28,225 nucleotides of DNA from Bacillota bacterium (GCA_017577925.1 PKQU01000004.1:1-28225); one strand, 5' to 3'; positions 6,308-14,950 are shown, counted from the stretch's first letter. The notes: a model not told the origin generated them from the letters alone. Program-made: numbers and translations.

Positions 6308-7954
6308 GTGGAGGCGGCACATCGTTCCTCCTTCCTGCGCGAATGGATCCTGACCGTCGACCACAAGAAGATCGGGATCCTCTACGGCATCACGTCCCTC
6401 GTCTTCCTGTTCCTCGGCGGGCTCGCCGCACTTGTGATCCGCACAGAGCTGTTCTGGCCCGGGCAAGACGTGGTGACGCCCGACACGTTCAACCAGCTCT
6501 TTACCATGCACGGGACGATCATGATCTTCGGCTTTGTCATCCCGATGCTCACCGGCGCCTTCGCCAACTACCTCGTGCCGATCATGATCGGGGCCCGCGA
6601 CATGGCCTTCCCGCGCATGAACGCGCTGAGCTACTGGCTGTTCCTACTCGGCGGTCTCGTGCTCCTCAGCAGCTTCTTCATTGGCCATATGCCGGACATC
6701 GGGTGGACGGCATACCCGCCGTACAGCATTGAGTCAAAGGGGCTCGGCCTTGACCTGTGGGTTACGAGCGTGCACATCCTCGGGCTGTCGTCGATCCTCG
6801 GGGCCATCAACGTCATCGTTACCATCTTCAACCTGCGCGCCCCGGGCATGACCTTTACCCGCATGCCGCTGTTCGTCTGGTCGTCCTTGGTGACCGCGTT
6901 CATCCAGCTGTTCGGGGTTCCGGCCCTCGGCGGCGCGGTAACGACGCTGCTTCTGGACAAGCACGCCGGCACGATCTTCTACGATGTGGCCGCCGGCGGT
7001 GACCCGATGTTGTACCAGCACCTGTTCTGGTTCTATTCCCACCCGGCGGTGTACGTCATGATCCTGCCGGCGATGGGGATCGTATCGGAAATCATCCCGG
7101 TCTTCGCCCGCAAACCCATCTTCGGTTACAAGGCCGTGGCCTACTCCAGTGTGGCCATCGGGTTCCTCGGCTTCCTCGTCTGGGCGCACCACATGTTCGT
7201 AGCCGGGATGCAACTTTCCGAAGGGGTACCGTTCATGGTCACCTCGATGATCATCGCCGTGCCGTCGGCGATCAAGGTGTTCAACTGGCTGGCCACGCTG
7301 TACCGCGGGCAAATCGAGTTCACGACGCCGATGCTCTTCAGCGCGCTGGGCTTTGTGGGCCTGTTCACAATTGGTGGCTTGAGCGGCCTGTACCTGGCCA
7401 ACGTGCCGTTGGATCTGCACCTTCACGATACGTACTTCGTCGTCGCCCACTTCCATTACGTCATTCTCGGCGGCAGCTTGATGGCCATCCTGGCCGGGGT
7501 GCACTACTGGTTTCCGAAAGCCTTCGGGCGGATGTACAATGAGACCCTCGGGAAATGGACATTCGCCCTGTTCTTCATCGGAGTGAACCTGACCTTCTTC
7601 CCAATGCATTTCATGGGCATGCTGAACATGCCGCGCCGCTACTTCGACTACTCATATGATCCGAGCCTGACCCTGCTGAACCAGCTCTCCACCATTGGGG
7701 CGTACATCACGGGCCTGGGTGCGATCCTGCTGGCCGTAAACCTGGTCGTGTCGGCCGTGCGCGGTGCAAAAGCCAGCGCCAACCCGTGGGGTGCCCTGAC
7801 CCTCGAGTGGCAGACCTCTTCGCCACCGCCGCATGAAAACTTCGAGGAAATTCCGGTCGTCACTTGGGGGCCGTACGACTACGGCGAACCGGAAGCGCCG
7901 CGTAAGCGCCTGAAGTACGGGCAGACCATCGGCAGCCGGCCGCTTTCGGGATAA
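6308..7954 (+). CDS. ctaD: Cytochrome c oxidase subunit I, A2-type
   Basis: A 548-residue, 12-helix haem-copper oxidase core. Ligands are visible: low-spin haem His68 (TMHGTIM) and His383; CuB His245, His294 and His295; haem a3 His381 (HDTYFVVAHFHYV). Helix VI reads YSHPAVY (243-249), containing the His-Tyr pair but Ala where A1-type enzymes have the proton-channel Glu. The Tyr-Ser replacement is the hallmark of A2-type oxidases such as that of Rhodothermus. The enzyme reduces oxygen to water and pumps protons. GTG start at 6308 has AAAGGGGTG upstream. The protein lacks the extra C-terminal helices of B. subtilis CtaD (about 620 residues). Confidence 0.96.
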   Translation: MEAAHRSSFLREWILTVDHKKIGILYGITSLVFLFLGGLAALVIRTELFWPGQDVVTPDTFNQLFTMHGTIMIFGFVIPMLTGAFANYLVPIMIGARDMAFPRMNALSYWLFLLGGLVLLSSFFIGHMPDIGWTAYPPYSIESKGLGLDLWVTSVHILGLSSILGAINVIVTIFNLRAPGMTFTRMPLFVWSSLVTAFIQLFGVPALGGAVTTLLLDKHAGTIFYDVAAGGDPMLYQHLFWFYSHPAVYVMILPAMGIVSEIIPVFARKPIFGYKAVAYSSVAIGFLGFLVWAHHMFVAGMQLSEGVPFMVTSMIIAVPSAIKVFNWLATLYRGQIEFTTPMLFSALGFVGLFTIGGLSGLYLANVPLDLHLHDTYFVVAHFHYVILGGSLMAILAGVHYWFPKAFGRMYNETLGKWTFALFFIGVNLTFFPMHFMGMLNMPRRYFDYSYDPSLTLLNQLSTIGAYITGLGAILLAVNLVVSAVRGAKASANPWGALTLEWQTSSPPPHENFEEIPVVTWGPYDYGEPEAPRKRLKYGQTIGSRPLSG

Positions 7955-7979
7955 CCGCCGGTTTGGACGGGTTGACCGC

Positions 7980-8013
7980 GCCGCGGTGTCCGGGCCGTCT
8001 CCGGCACCGCGGC
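7980..8013 (+). other. Strong intercistronic hairpin between ctaD and ctaB
   Basis: GCCGCGGTG (7980-7988) pairs perfectly with CACCGCGGC (8005-8013), and the inner CCGG/CCGG segments extend the stem to 13 pairs with one bulged base and a seven-base loop. No T-run follows, so it is not a normal terminator. It may stabilise the upstream message or reduce read-through. Confidence 0.6.
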
Positions 8014-8041
8014 CGCGAATCGGTGAAAGGGGGGGTTTGTA

Positions 8042-9007
8042 ATGAATCAACGCGCCAGCTACCACCCCCACGCGGACACGTTCCCCGACATGGAAACAGG
8101 CCCCGGTGCGATGCCTCAGCGTCAAACGTGGAAGGATTATCTTGCGGTCACCAAGCCCAACCTAATTGCACCCAACCTCCTGACGACGTTCATAGGGTTT
8201 TGGCTGGCCTGGAGCGCGACACAGTCTGGATGGCCGGACGTTCCCCTGCTCCTCGTCACCCTGTTGGGTACGGCGCTTGTCATCGCGTCCGGGTGCACCC
8301 TCAACAATTACCTCGACCGCGACTTCGACCAGCGCATGGAGCGGACGAAAAACCGTCCCTTGCCCGACGGCCGCCTCGCGCCCCGTGTGGCCTGGCGGCT
8401 GGGCGCGGCGCTCGGAATTGCCGGTGTCACGATACTGGCCTTGTTCGCCAGTCCGGTCGCGTCCTTGCTTGCCCTCACTGGCCTGTTCGTTTACGTCTGG
8501 GTGTACACGGCGTGGCTCAAGCGCACGTCGACACTGAACACGGTGATCGGGGGCATCTCGGGTGCCATCCCGCCCATGATCGGTTGGAGCGCGGTTACGG
8601 GAACGCTCGACCATCCCGCAGTGTGGGTGCTGTTTGTTCTGATGTTCCTTTGGCAACCGCCGCATTTTCTCGCGCTCGGCATGTTGCGTGCGGATGACTA
8701 TCGCGCCGCCGGGTTTGTCATGCTGCCGGTCGTCGCCGGGTTTGCGGCGACCAAGCGGCAGATTCTCCAGTACGTCGCAGCCATGATTCCCGCCTCCTTC
8801 TTCCTTTATGGGTTTGGCGTCGTCGGGAAGCTCTACTTCATCGGTGCTGCCCTCTTGGGACTGGCGTACCTGGTGATGTCATTGCGCGGTTTTCACGTCC
8901 ATGACGACCTGCGTTGGGCCAAGCAAATGTTCGCTTTCTCGCTGGTTTACTTGAACGCCATCCTTGCTCTCATCTTCGTCGATTCGCTGTGGCGGATGGT
9001 CAATTGA
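8042..9007 (+). CDS. ctaB: Protohaem IX farnesyltransferase (haem O synthase)
   Basis: A 321-residue UbiA-family membrane prenyltransferase. After a polar N-terminal extension of about 35 residues comes KDYLAVTKPN, then the prenyl-diphosphate site NNYLDRDFDQRMERTKNRPL near residue 90-110 and a second Asp-rich loop (LRADDYRAAGF), with about eight to nine membrane helices. It converts haem B to haem O, the first step towards the haem A needed by the oxidase encoded around it. The ATG at 8042 follows AAAGGGGGGG. In Bacillus subtilis ctaB lies before ctaC; here it lies between subunit I and the subunit III-like gene. No haem A synthase (ctaA) is present in the window. Confidence 0.95.
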   Translation: MNQRASYHPHADTFPDMETGPGAMPQRQTWKDYLAVTKPNLIAPNLLTTFIGFWLAWSATQSGWPDVPLLLVTLLGTALVIASGCTLNNYLDRDFDQRMERTKNRPLPDGRLAPRVAWRLGAALGIAGVTILALFASPVASLLALTGLFVYVWVYTAWLKRTSTLNTVIGGISGAIPPMIGWSAVTGTLDHPAVWVLFVLMFLWQPPHFLALGMLRADDYRAAGFVMLPVVAGFAATKRQILQYVAAMIPASFFLYGFGVVGKLYFIGAALLGLAYLVMSLRGFHVHDDLRWAKQMFAFSLVYLNAILALIFVDSLWRMVN

Positions 9008-9040
9008 GACGCATTTGTCGCGAAGGAGGGAGAGCACGCC

Positions 9041-9655
9041 ATGCATGACTACACGCCGGGCACGGGGATCAAGGACAACGCCCAACTCGCCACCTGGCTC
9101 GGGATTATCGCCTTCACCTTCTTCTTCGGCACCTTCGTCGCCGCCAACGTCTACCTGCGCGGCTGGTCGCCGGAGGTGTTCAACGTCGATTTTGCCGGAA
9201 AAGCGGGGGACCTTCCCTACCTGAACACCCTGATCCTCCTCGGTTCTGCCGTGCTGGCGCTGATCGCCGGCCAGGCTTTCCGCAAACGGATGAACGGCGC
9301 GTTCATCGTGACCCTTGCATTGGCCACGCTGCTCGCCTTGGCCTACGCCGTGCTGGGGGGGCAGCTGGTTCTGGAAATGGCCGGCCTCGGCAAAGCAGTG
9401 TGGACGGCGTACTTGACCGTCTACGGACTGCACTGGTTGCTCGGGCTGTTCAACTTCATCCTGCTCGCCGTGGCGTTGGTCTTCGCCTTTGCCGGGAAGG
9501 AGCAAGCGCTTAAGCGTCTCGTGCCAACCGGCATGAGCGTGTGGCTCTACACCGCCATCACCGGCCTCGCCATTTTCGTCATCACCGATGTGGTGACGGT
9601 GGAAGCGTTCGCCGAGTGGTGCGGCACGAAGCTGACCGCCGGATTCGGCAAGTAA
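9041..9655 (+). CDS. ctaE: Cytochrome c oxidase subunit III-like protein
   Basis: A 204-residue protein with five membrane helices (about 18-42, 64-84, 90-115, 126-152, 164-184). The spacing of the helices, the conserved-looking His in VYGLHWLLG and the operon position mark it as a CoxC/CtaE-type subunit III, but it is divergent. Subunit III has no metal and supports stability and proton supply of subunit I. The ATG at 9041 follows AAGGAGGGAG. The gene is 33 bases after ctaB and 13 bases before the small membrane peptide. Divergence from the Bacillus form fits the A2-type subunit I. Confidence 0.75.
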   Translation: MHDYTPGTGIKDNAQLATWLGIIAFTFFFGTFVAANVYLRGWSPEVFNVDFAGKAGDLPYLNTLILLGSAVLALIAGQAFRKRMNGAFIVTLALATLLALAYAVLGGQLVLEMAGLGKAVWTAYLTVYGLHWLLGLFNFILLAVALVFAFAGKEQALKRLVPTGMSVWLYTAITGLAIFVITDVVTVEAFAEWCGTKLTAGFGK

Positions 9656-9668
9656 GGAGGGACGGGGA

Positions 9669-9764
9669 ATGGCGCTCATTGGCTTTGCGCTAGGCGTTTT
9701 CGCCTTCATGGCGGTAACGCTCGGCATCTTCTGGTACTCATCGAAACTGGCCACGCGCGATTGA
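9669..9764 (+). CDS. 31-residue single-helix membrane peptide, probable small oxidase subunit
   Basis: A short open frame of 31 codons plus stop: MALIGFALGVFAFMAVTLGI, then FWYSSKLATRD. It is one hydrophobic helix with a short charged C-terminal tail. AAGGAGGGA lies eight bases before the ATG at 9669, a strong ribosome site, and the gene fits tightly between ctaE and the operon terminator. Small single-helix subunits (subunit IV or CcoQ/CoxIIa-like) are known in several haem-copper oxidases, so this is probably an accessory subunit. I do not recognise it as a named family. Confidence 0.72.
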   Translation: MALIGFALGVFAFMAVTLGIFWYSSKLATRD

Positions 9765-9774
9765 CAAACAAAAG

Positions 9775-9804
9775 GCGGGCCTCAACGTGGAGGCCCGCTT
9801 TTTT
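9775..9804 (+). terminator. Intrinsic terminator of the cta operon
   Basis: A perfect nine-pair GC-rich stem, GCGGGCCTC (9775-9783) with GAGGCCCGC (9790-9798), six-base loop AACGTG, followed by six T. It lies 10 bases after the stop of the small peptide gene. Upstream AAAA also gives weak terminator character on the other strand. Confidence 0.93.
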
Positions 9805-9880
9805 CCTTTCCCCTTTCCGTTCGGTTTCGTCTGCCACGAATTGGTCACAAAATAGCCCCTTTGTGTCATATCCACGCGTG

Positions 9881-9908
9881 TTTTCACGCCTACAATCAAG
9901 GATAGAAT
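9881..9908 (+). promoter_or_regulatory. Possible promoter of the sco gene
   Basis: TTTTCA (9881-9886) is 16 bases from TAGAAT (9903-9908). The terminator just upstream means the sco gene needs its own promoter. An inverted repeat CACAAA-N8-TTTGTG at 9846-9865 lies upstream, and a leader hairpin TGTCCCGCG/CGTGGGACA (9917-9943) lies just downstream. Confidence 0.4.
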
Positions 9909-10010
9909 CAATCGGGTGTCCCGCGATGCACAGGCGTGGGACATCCTTCGCAACGGCGTGGGATCGCCATGGGATCACCACTGTTTAACGCAAAAGGAGG
10001 GATCCGCTCC

Positions 10011-10616
10011 GTGGCCACCTGGTTCCGAAACTACCGCTTCGCCCTTCTCGCCGGCGTCCTGGTGCTCGCCGTCGTTGGCGGCATCGCCTACAACATCTGG
10101 TGGGGCTCAAGCCGGCTGCCCGTCATCGGGCGCGTGCCGGACGTGACCCTGACCCGGGTTGACGGTCAATCCCTTTCGCTGCGCGATCTGGATGGAAAGA
10201 TCAAACTCGTCAGCTTCATCTACCTCCGCTGCCCCGACGTGTGTCCGCCCACGACAGCGAAAATGGCCAAGCTGCAAAATGAGCTCAAACGCGAGGGGAT
10301 TTTTGGCCGCGACGTTGTGTTCGTGACGATCACCATCGATCCGGAACGTGACACGCTCGACGCGTTAAAGGAGTACGCCGGGAAATTTGAGGCCGATCTC
10401 AGCGGTTGGTATTTCCTGCGCGGTTCGGCGGAAGCAACCAAGTCAATCACCAACGGGTTTGGGTTTGTGGTCCAGAGGCAAGGGGACCTCGTCATCCACT
10501 CCAACCGCACGTATCTCGTCGACGGCGATCACAACATCCGCAAGATCTACGGCATGGGCGACACCTTCGACGAAGAAGCCGTGAAACAGGACATCATGAA
10601 CCTCCTCGAGGACTGA
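10011..10616 (+). CDS. SCO1/SenC-family copper chaperone for cytochrome oxidase
   Basis: A 201-residue membrane-anchored thioredoxin-fold protein. One N-terminal helix (about 10-30) anchors it outside the cell membrane. The copper site is the Cys pair in LRCPDVCPPTT (Cys74, Cys78) plus His163 in VIHSNRTYLVD, the standard Sco set. Such proteins deliver copper or reduce the CuA site of subunit II, here encoded just upstream. The GTG at 10011 is chosen because AAGGAGG ends ten bases before it; upstream in-frame starts (9936, 9969) lack a site and would put the ribosome site inside the gene. Confidence 0.92.
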   Translation: MATWFRNYRFALLAGVLVLAVVGGIAYNIWWGSSRLPVIGRVPDVTLTRVDGQSLSLRDLDGKIKLVSFIYLRCPDVCPPTTAKMAKLQNELKREGIFGRDVVFVTITIDPERDTLDALKEYAGKFEADLSGWYFLRGSAEATKSITNGFGFVVQRQGDLVIHSNRTYLVDGDHNIRKIYGMGDTFDEEAVKQDIMNLLED

Positions 10617-10634
10617 CCCGTTCCCTGCACGTTT

Positions 10635-10672
10635 GCGCGCCGCCGGCATTGATCGCCCGGCGGCGCGCTTTT
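10635..10672 (+). terminator. Terminator after sco
   Basis: A perfect 12-pair stem GCGCGCCGCCGG (10635-10646) with CCGGCGGCGCGC (10657-10668) has a ten-base loop and is followed by four T. It lies between the convergent sco and MFS genes; no T-run is present on the opposite strand. Confidence 0.82.
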
Positions 10673-10690
10673 ACGCTTCTCGGCAGGCGC

Positions 10691-11980
10691 TCACGCCCAC
10701 CCTTTTCTCGGCGCCTGCGCAGCACGGGAATCCGCCCCTCGTTCCCCTTTTTCCCATCCCCCTTTCAGCCATGGGCTCATCATCACAGCCGCTCCGACCG
10801 CGGCACAGACAACGCCGGCAAGGAGAAGGGTTTCCCGGTTGCCCAGGGTGGAGGCCAGCCATCCCCCGACGAGCATGCCCAGCGGCAGGCCGACCTGCTC
10901 CAGACTCGTGGTGAGACCGAAGACCCGGCCGCGCAGGTGTGGCGGCACGAGGCGCTGCTCAAGCGTGACAGCGACAACGTTGTACGGGGATACCGTCAGC
11001 CCGGCCAGAAAGAGCAGGACCATACCCGAAACGGGATCGTCAGCCCAGAAGAGCGCCCCGGTGAAGATCCCCCAGGCCACCATGACACCGCCAAGCGTGT
11101 GGGCGGGTTCCCACCGCTGGGGCCACCGCGTCCACAAAGCGGTACCGACAATGGTTCCGATGCCGAGGGCCGACCACAACAGCCCCAGCGTCTCCGGCCC
11201 GGCGCGCAAGTCATCGCGCACCAGCGCCGGAAGCGCCGGCTCCAGGGGACCATAGGCGAAGTTGAACAGGAGCGAGGCCAACGTGAGCGCCACCAGCGCC
11301 GGCGACGCGAGGAAAAACCGCAGCCCATCGCGGAAGGAAACGCGGTCGGCCCGCCCGCAGTCCCGTTCGCGTTGCCGGCCTTCAAACACCTTTGCCGGAA
11401 TAGCGGTCAACATCACCGCCGGCACGACAAACAGGGCGGCGTTGACCAGCATGGTGCCCGGCGCGCCGACGAGGCCGGTGAGGGCGCCGCCGACAGCCGG
11501 GCCGACGAGAACTGCCAGCTGCCAGGACAATTGGCTGAAGGCATTGGCCGCTTCCAACTGGTCGGCCCGCACAAAGTTAGGCAACACCGATTGGCTGCCA
11601 ACGGTCGACAAAGGAGCAAGAAGGCCGGCAAGCGAGAGGAGGAACACGAGGAGCGGATAGGACAGCAGGTCGGTCCAATGGAGCAACGGAACGAGGGCAT
11701 ACAGGAAACCGCGGGCAACGTGATCGACTACGAGAAGGCGTTTTCGTGCATAGCGGTCAAAGAGGTATCCGGCCAACGGACTGGCCACGACGGACATGAC
11801 AAGGTACATCCCCATCAACCCGCCGATGGCCAATGACGAGTTGGTCTGCTGTAGCGTGAACCAGGCCAGCGCCACCCACGACAGCTGGTGGCCCAACATG
11901 GCAACGGTACTTGCCGCCCAAAACTGGCGGAACGCCCGGTTCTGCCACAGCACGTGAACCGTTGCGCGGAAAGACGGCAT
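10691..11980 (-). CDS. MFS transporter, drug/siderophore exporter-like
   Basis: A 429-residue protein with 12 hydrophobic segments. The loop GYLFDRYARKRLLVVD between helices 2 and 3 is the MFS motif A region, and DQLEAANAFSQLSWQLAVLVGPAVGG is the helix 5 region typical of the EntS/MFS_3 group. These are proton-driven exporters of drugs, siderophores or other small molecules; the substrate cannot be read from the sequence. The ATG at 11980 follows AAAGGGTG. The gene stands alone: the gcv terminator lies upstream on the same strand and the convergent sco gene downstream. Confidence 0.85.
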   Translation of the reverse strand: MPSFRATVHVLWQNRAFRQFWAASTVAMLGHQLSWVALAWFTLQQTNSSLAIGGLMGMYLVMSVVASPLAGYLFDRYARKRLLVVDHVARGFLYALVPLLHWTDLLSYPLLVFLLSLAGLLAPLSTVGSQSVLPNFVRADQLEAANAFSQLSWQLAVLVGPAVGGALTGLVGAPGTMLVNAALFVVPAVMLTAIPAKVFEGRQRERDCGRADRVSFRDGLRFFLASPALVALTLASLLFNFAYGPLEPALPALVRDDLRAGPETLGLLWSALGIGTIVGTALWTRWPQRWEPAHTLGGVMVAWGIFTGALFWADDPVSGMVLLFLAGLTVSPYNVVAVTLEQRLVPPHLRGRVFGLTTSLEQVGLPLGMLVGGWLASTLGNRETLLLAGVVCAAVGAAVMMSPWLKGGWEKGERGADSRAAQAPRKGWA

Positions 11981-12018
11981 GATGTCACCCTTTCACGCGA
12001 CTGATACACAAGTGGGGC

Positions 12019-12054
12019 AAAAAACCCCGTCACCCGGGTGGGCGCGGGGTTTTT
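12019..12054 (-). terminator. Terminator of the gcv operon
   Basis: Arms CCCCG (12025-12029) and CGGGG (12045-12049) enclose a GC-rich loop containing the palindrome CACCCGGGTG. On the minus strand the stem is followed by six T; flanking A/T pairs extend it. The symmetry allows action in both directions, but it mainly serves the gcv genes that end at 12079. Confidence 0.85.
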
Positions 12055-12078
12055 GGCATTCGGTTGTGCACTTCCAAT

Positions 12079-13563
12079 TTACCGCTCAGACTTTCGCCAG
12101 CGCAAGATGGGTTTTCGCGCCGCCCTCACCTCGTCGAGCCGTTTTACCACAGTGGTATGCGGCGCGCTCAAGACGATATCCGGATTTTCCTCGGTTTCCT
12201 TGGCGATCTGGATCATCGCGTCGGCAAACGCGTCCAACGTCTCCTTCGACTCCGTTTCCGTCGGCTCGATCATCAGGCATTCGTCGACAATGAGCGGGAA
12301 GTAGATCGTGGGGGGATGAAACCCGAAGTCCAGAAGGCGCTTGGCCATGTCCAGCGTGCGGACGCCCAGCTTTTTCTGGCGGCGCCCGGAAAGGACAAAC
12401 TCGTGCTTGCAATGCCGGTCGTAGGGCAGGTCAAAGTAGGGGGCGAGGCGCCGCATGAGGTAGTTGGCATTCAGCACAGCGTTCTCCGCCACCTGTCGCA
12501 GGCCGTCGGGGCCCATCGTGCGGATGTAGGCGTAGGCCCGCACAAGCATGCCGAAGTTGCCGTAAAAGCCCTTGACGCGCCCGATCGACTGCGGGCGATC
12601 GTAGTCGAGCCGGTAGCGGTCGCCCTCCTTGACTACCACCGGGACGGGCAGGAACGGGATGAGGGCCTTCTTCACGCCGACCGGCCCCGCCCCCGGCCCC
12701 CCGCCTCCATGGGGGGTGGTAAACGTCTTGTGCAGGTTGAGGTGCACGACGTCAAAGCCCATGTCGCCGGGACGGGCGATGCCCATAATGGCGTTGGCGT
12801 TGGCCCCGTCGTAGTACAGAAGGCCACCAACGTCGTGGACAATCTTGGCGATTTCCACGATCTGCTCTTCAAACAGCCCCAGCGTGTTGGGGTTGGTCAG
12901 CATCAGGGCGGCGGTGTTTTCGTCGGCAAGGCGTTTCAAGGCTTCCAAGTCCACCAGTCCGCGTTCGTTCGAGGGAACGGTGACCGTCTCCAACCCGGCC
13001 ACCGTGGCGCTGGCCGGGTTGGTCCCGTGGGCCGAGTCGGGGACGAGCACCTTGGTCCGTTTCTCCCCCCGCGCTTCGTAATAGGCGCGAATCATCATCA
13101 GCCCCGTCCACTCACCATGGGCACCGGCAGCCGGTTGTAGCGTCACGGCATCCATCCCGGTGATCTCGGCCAGATATTCCTGCAGGTGCCACATCAGGGC
13201 CAGGGCCCCCTGCACCGTCTCCTCCGGCTGCAGGGGGTGGACCTCGGTGAACCCCGGCAGGCGGGCAACATCCTCGTTCACCTTCGGGTTGTATTTCATC
13301 GTACACGAACCGAGCGGATAAAACCCGATGTCAATGCCGTGGTTGCGCCGCGACAGCTCGGTGTAGTGGCGGATGAGGTCCAGCTCCGACACTTCCGGAA
13401 GCTCGGCAGGCGTCCGGCGCAAAAGATGCGGAGGAATCACGTCGGCCACGTTCACCTCGGGGACATCGGGGGCGGGCAGGCTATACGCGATGCGGCCCGG
13501 TTTCGAGCGCTCGAAGATCAGCGGCATGTCGGCGTTGCCCGTTTGCTCCTTCGTGACACTCAT
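12079..13563 (-). CDS. gcvPB: Glycine dehydrogenase (decarboxylating) subunit 2
   Basis: A 494-residue PLP-dependent P-protein beta subunit. The PLP lysine lies in HLNLHKTFTTPHGGGGPGAGP, next to the glycine-rich loop typical of GcvPB; FYPLGSCTMKYNP near residue 105 is also diagnostic. With GcvPA it decarboxylates glycine and passes the aminomethyl group to the lipoyl H protein. The gene overlaps the end of gcvPA by four bases (ATGA), so translation is probably coupled. Length fits the Bacillus protein (about 488). The H protein gene is not in this window, which is usual in Bacillus. Confidence 0.97.
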   Translation of the reverse strand: MSVTKEQTGNADMPLIFERSKPGRIAYSLPAPDVPEVNVADVIPPHLLRRTPAELPEVSELDLIRHYTELSRRNHGIDIGFYPLGSCTMKYNPKVNEDVARLPGFTEVHPLQPEETVQGALALMWHLQEYLAEITGMDAVTLQPAAGAHGEWTGLMMIRAYYEARGEKRTKVLVPDSAHGTNPASATVAGLETVTVPSNERGLVDLEALKRLADENTAALMLTNPNTLGLFEEQIVEIAKIVHDVGGLLYYDGANANAIMGIARPGDMGFDVVHLNLHKTFTTPHGGGGPGAGPVGVKKALIPFLPVPVVVKEGDRYRLDYDRPQSIGRVKGFYGNFGMLVRAYAYIRTMGPDGLRQVAENAVLNANYLMRRLAPYFDLPYDRHCKHEFVLSGRRQKKLGVRTLDMAKRLLDFGFHPPTIYFPLIVDECLMIEPTETESKETLDAFADAMIQIAKETEENPDIVLSAPHTTVVKRLDEVRAARKPILRWRKSER

Positions 13564-14906
13564 GCCAATCCCTCCAGCTCGCGCGCGAATTGGTCGATCT
13601 CCGCCTTCGTCCGGGCGTCGGTGACGGCGACGAGCAGGTGGTCCTCCAGCTGCGGATCGTCACGCCCAAGGTCGTAGCCCGCCAGAATCCCCTTCGCGAG
13701 CAGGGCCTGAATCACGTCGCGGGCCGGACGAGGCGTCCTCACGACGAACTCGTTGAAAAACGGCGCCGAAAACGGAACAGCGTACCCGGGGAGCCGCTCG
13801 ATTTGCTGTTTCGCGTAGTGCGCCTTGTGCACGTTCAGAAGGGCCAACTCCTGCAAGCCCCGTTTGCCAAGGGCGCTGAGAAACACCGCCGAAGCGAGGG
13901 CCATGAGGGCCTGGTTGGAACAGATGTTAGAGGTGGCCTTCTCGCGGCGAATGTGCTGCTCGCGCGCCTGAAGGGTCAACACGAAACCGCGCCGCCCCTC
14001 CCGGTCCACCGTCTGCCCGACGATACGGCCGGGGATTTTGCGCACCAGCGCGCTCTTGACGGCGAAATACCCGCAATGCGGACCGCCGAAGGACGGAGGG
14101 ATGCCCAGCGGCTGGGTGTCGCCGACGACGATGTCCGCCCCGAACGCCCCCGGCGGCTCCAGGATGGCCAGGGCGAGCGGATTGGCGCTGACCACAAAGA
14201 GGGCCCCCTGCTCGTGGGCAATCGGCGCGATGGCCGACAGGTCCTCAATGCAGCCAAAGAAGTTCGGGTACTGGACGATCACCGCCGCCGTTTCGCCATC
14301 CACCGCCTCGCGCAGGGCCTCCAGGTCGGTCAAGCCATCCCTGGCCGGCACCTCCACCACCGTAAAGCCCAGCCCCTTGGCGTACGTCCGCAGGATTTCG
14401 CGGGCCTGGGGGTGCACCGTCCGGGAGACCACCATCTTGGGCCGCTTGGTGTGCCCAAAGGCCAGGTTGGCCGCCTCGGCGATGGCGGTGTACCCGTCGT
14501 ACACCGAAGAGTTGGCCACGTCCATGCCGGTGAGCTCACAGATCATCGTCTGGAACTCGAAGATGGCCTGGAGCTCCCCTTGGCTAATCTCCGGCTGGTA
14601 TGGGGTGTAGGCCGTGTAGAACTCGGAGCGGGAAATCACATGGTGCACCACGCTGGGAATGTAGTGCTCGTAGACGCCGGCCCCGAGGAAAGACACGATT
14701 TGGTGCAGCGTCGTGTTCTTCGCCGCCAGCGCGCGCATGTGGCGCACAAGGTCCGGCTCGGCCAGCGGTTCGGGGAGGTTCAGCCGCCCGGTAAACCGCA
14801 CCGCTTGCGGAATGTCCGCAAACAGGTCCTCGACGGATTCCACCCCAATCGTGGCCAGCATCGCCTTCTTGTCGTCTTCCGTCATGGGCAGGTACCGGAA
14901 CTTCAC
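13560..14906 (-). CDS. gcvPA: Glycine dehydrogenase (decarboxylating) subunit 1
   Basis: A 448-residue P-protein alpha subunit, the same length as in Bacillus. It starts MKFRYLPMTEDDKKAML, closely resembling the Bacillus N-terminus, which supports the GTG at 14906 over the internal ATG at 14885; GAGGGGG lies upstream. SFLGAGVYEHYIPSVVHH and TPYQPEISQGELQAIFEFQT are family signatures. It forms the PLP-fold partner of GcvPB. Second gene of the glycine-riboswitch operon, 44 bases after gcvT. Confidence 0.97.
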   Translation of the reverse strand: MKFRYLPMTEDDKKAMLATIGVESVEDLFADIPQAVRFTGRLNLPEPLAEPDLVRHMRALAAKNTTLHQIVSFLGAGVYEHYIPSVVHHVISRSEFYTAYTPYQPEISQGELQAIFEFQTMICELTGMDVANSSVYDGYTAIAEAANLAFGHTKRPKMVVSRTVHPQAREILRTYAKGLGFTVVEVPARDGLTDLEALREAVDGETAAVIVQYPNFFGCIEDLSAIAPIAHEQGALFVVSANPLALAILEPPGAFGADIVVGDTQPLGIPPSFGGPHCGYFAVKSALVRKIPGRIVGQTVDREGRRGFVLTLQAREQHIRREKATSNICSNQALMALASAVFLSALGKRGLQELALLNVHKAHYAKQQIERLPGYAVPFSAPFFNEFVVRTPRPARDVIQALLAKGILAGYDLGRDDPQLEDHLLVAVTDARTKAEIDQFARELEGLA

Positions 14907-14950
14907 GGTGTTTCCCCCTCACTCCTCGCGCATTATGGTTCCCGGCTTCC

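Noticed and set aside
6734..7609. A 291-codon frame antisense to ctaD
   Set aside because: Very rich in His, Asp, Glu and Arg, with no ribosome site or family motif; a shadow of the oxidase gene.
9775..9804. Possible attenuator within the cta operon
   Set aside because: It lies after the last gene and has a strong stem plus T-run, so it is a plain terminator.
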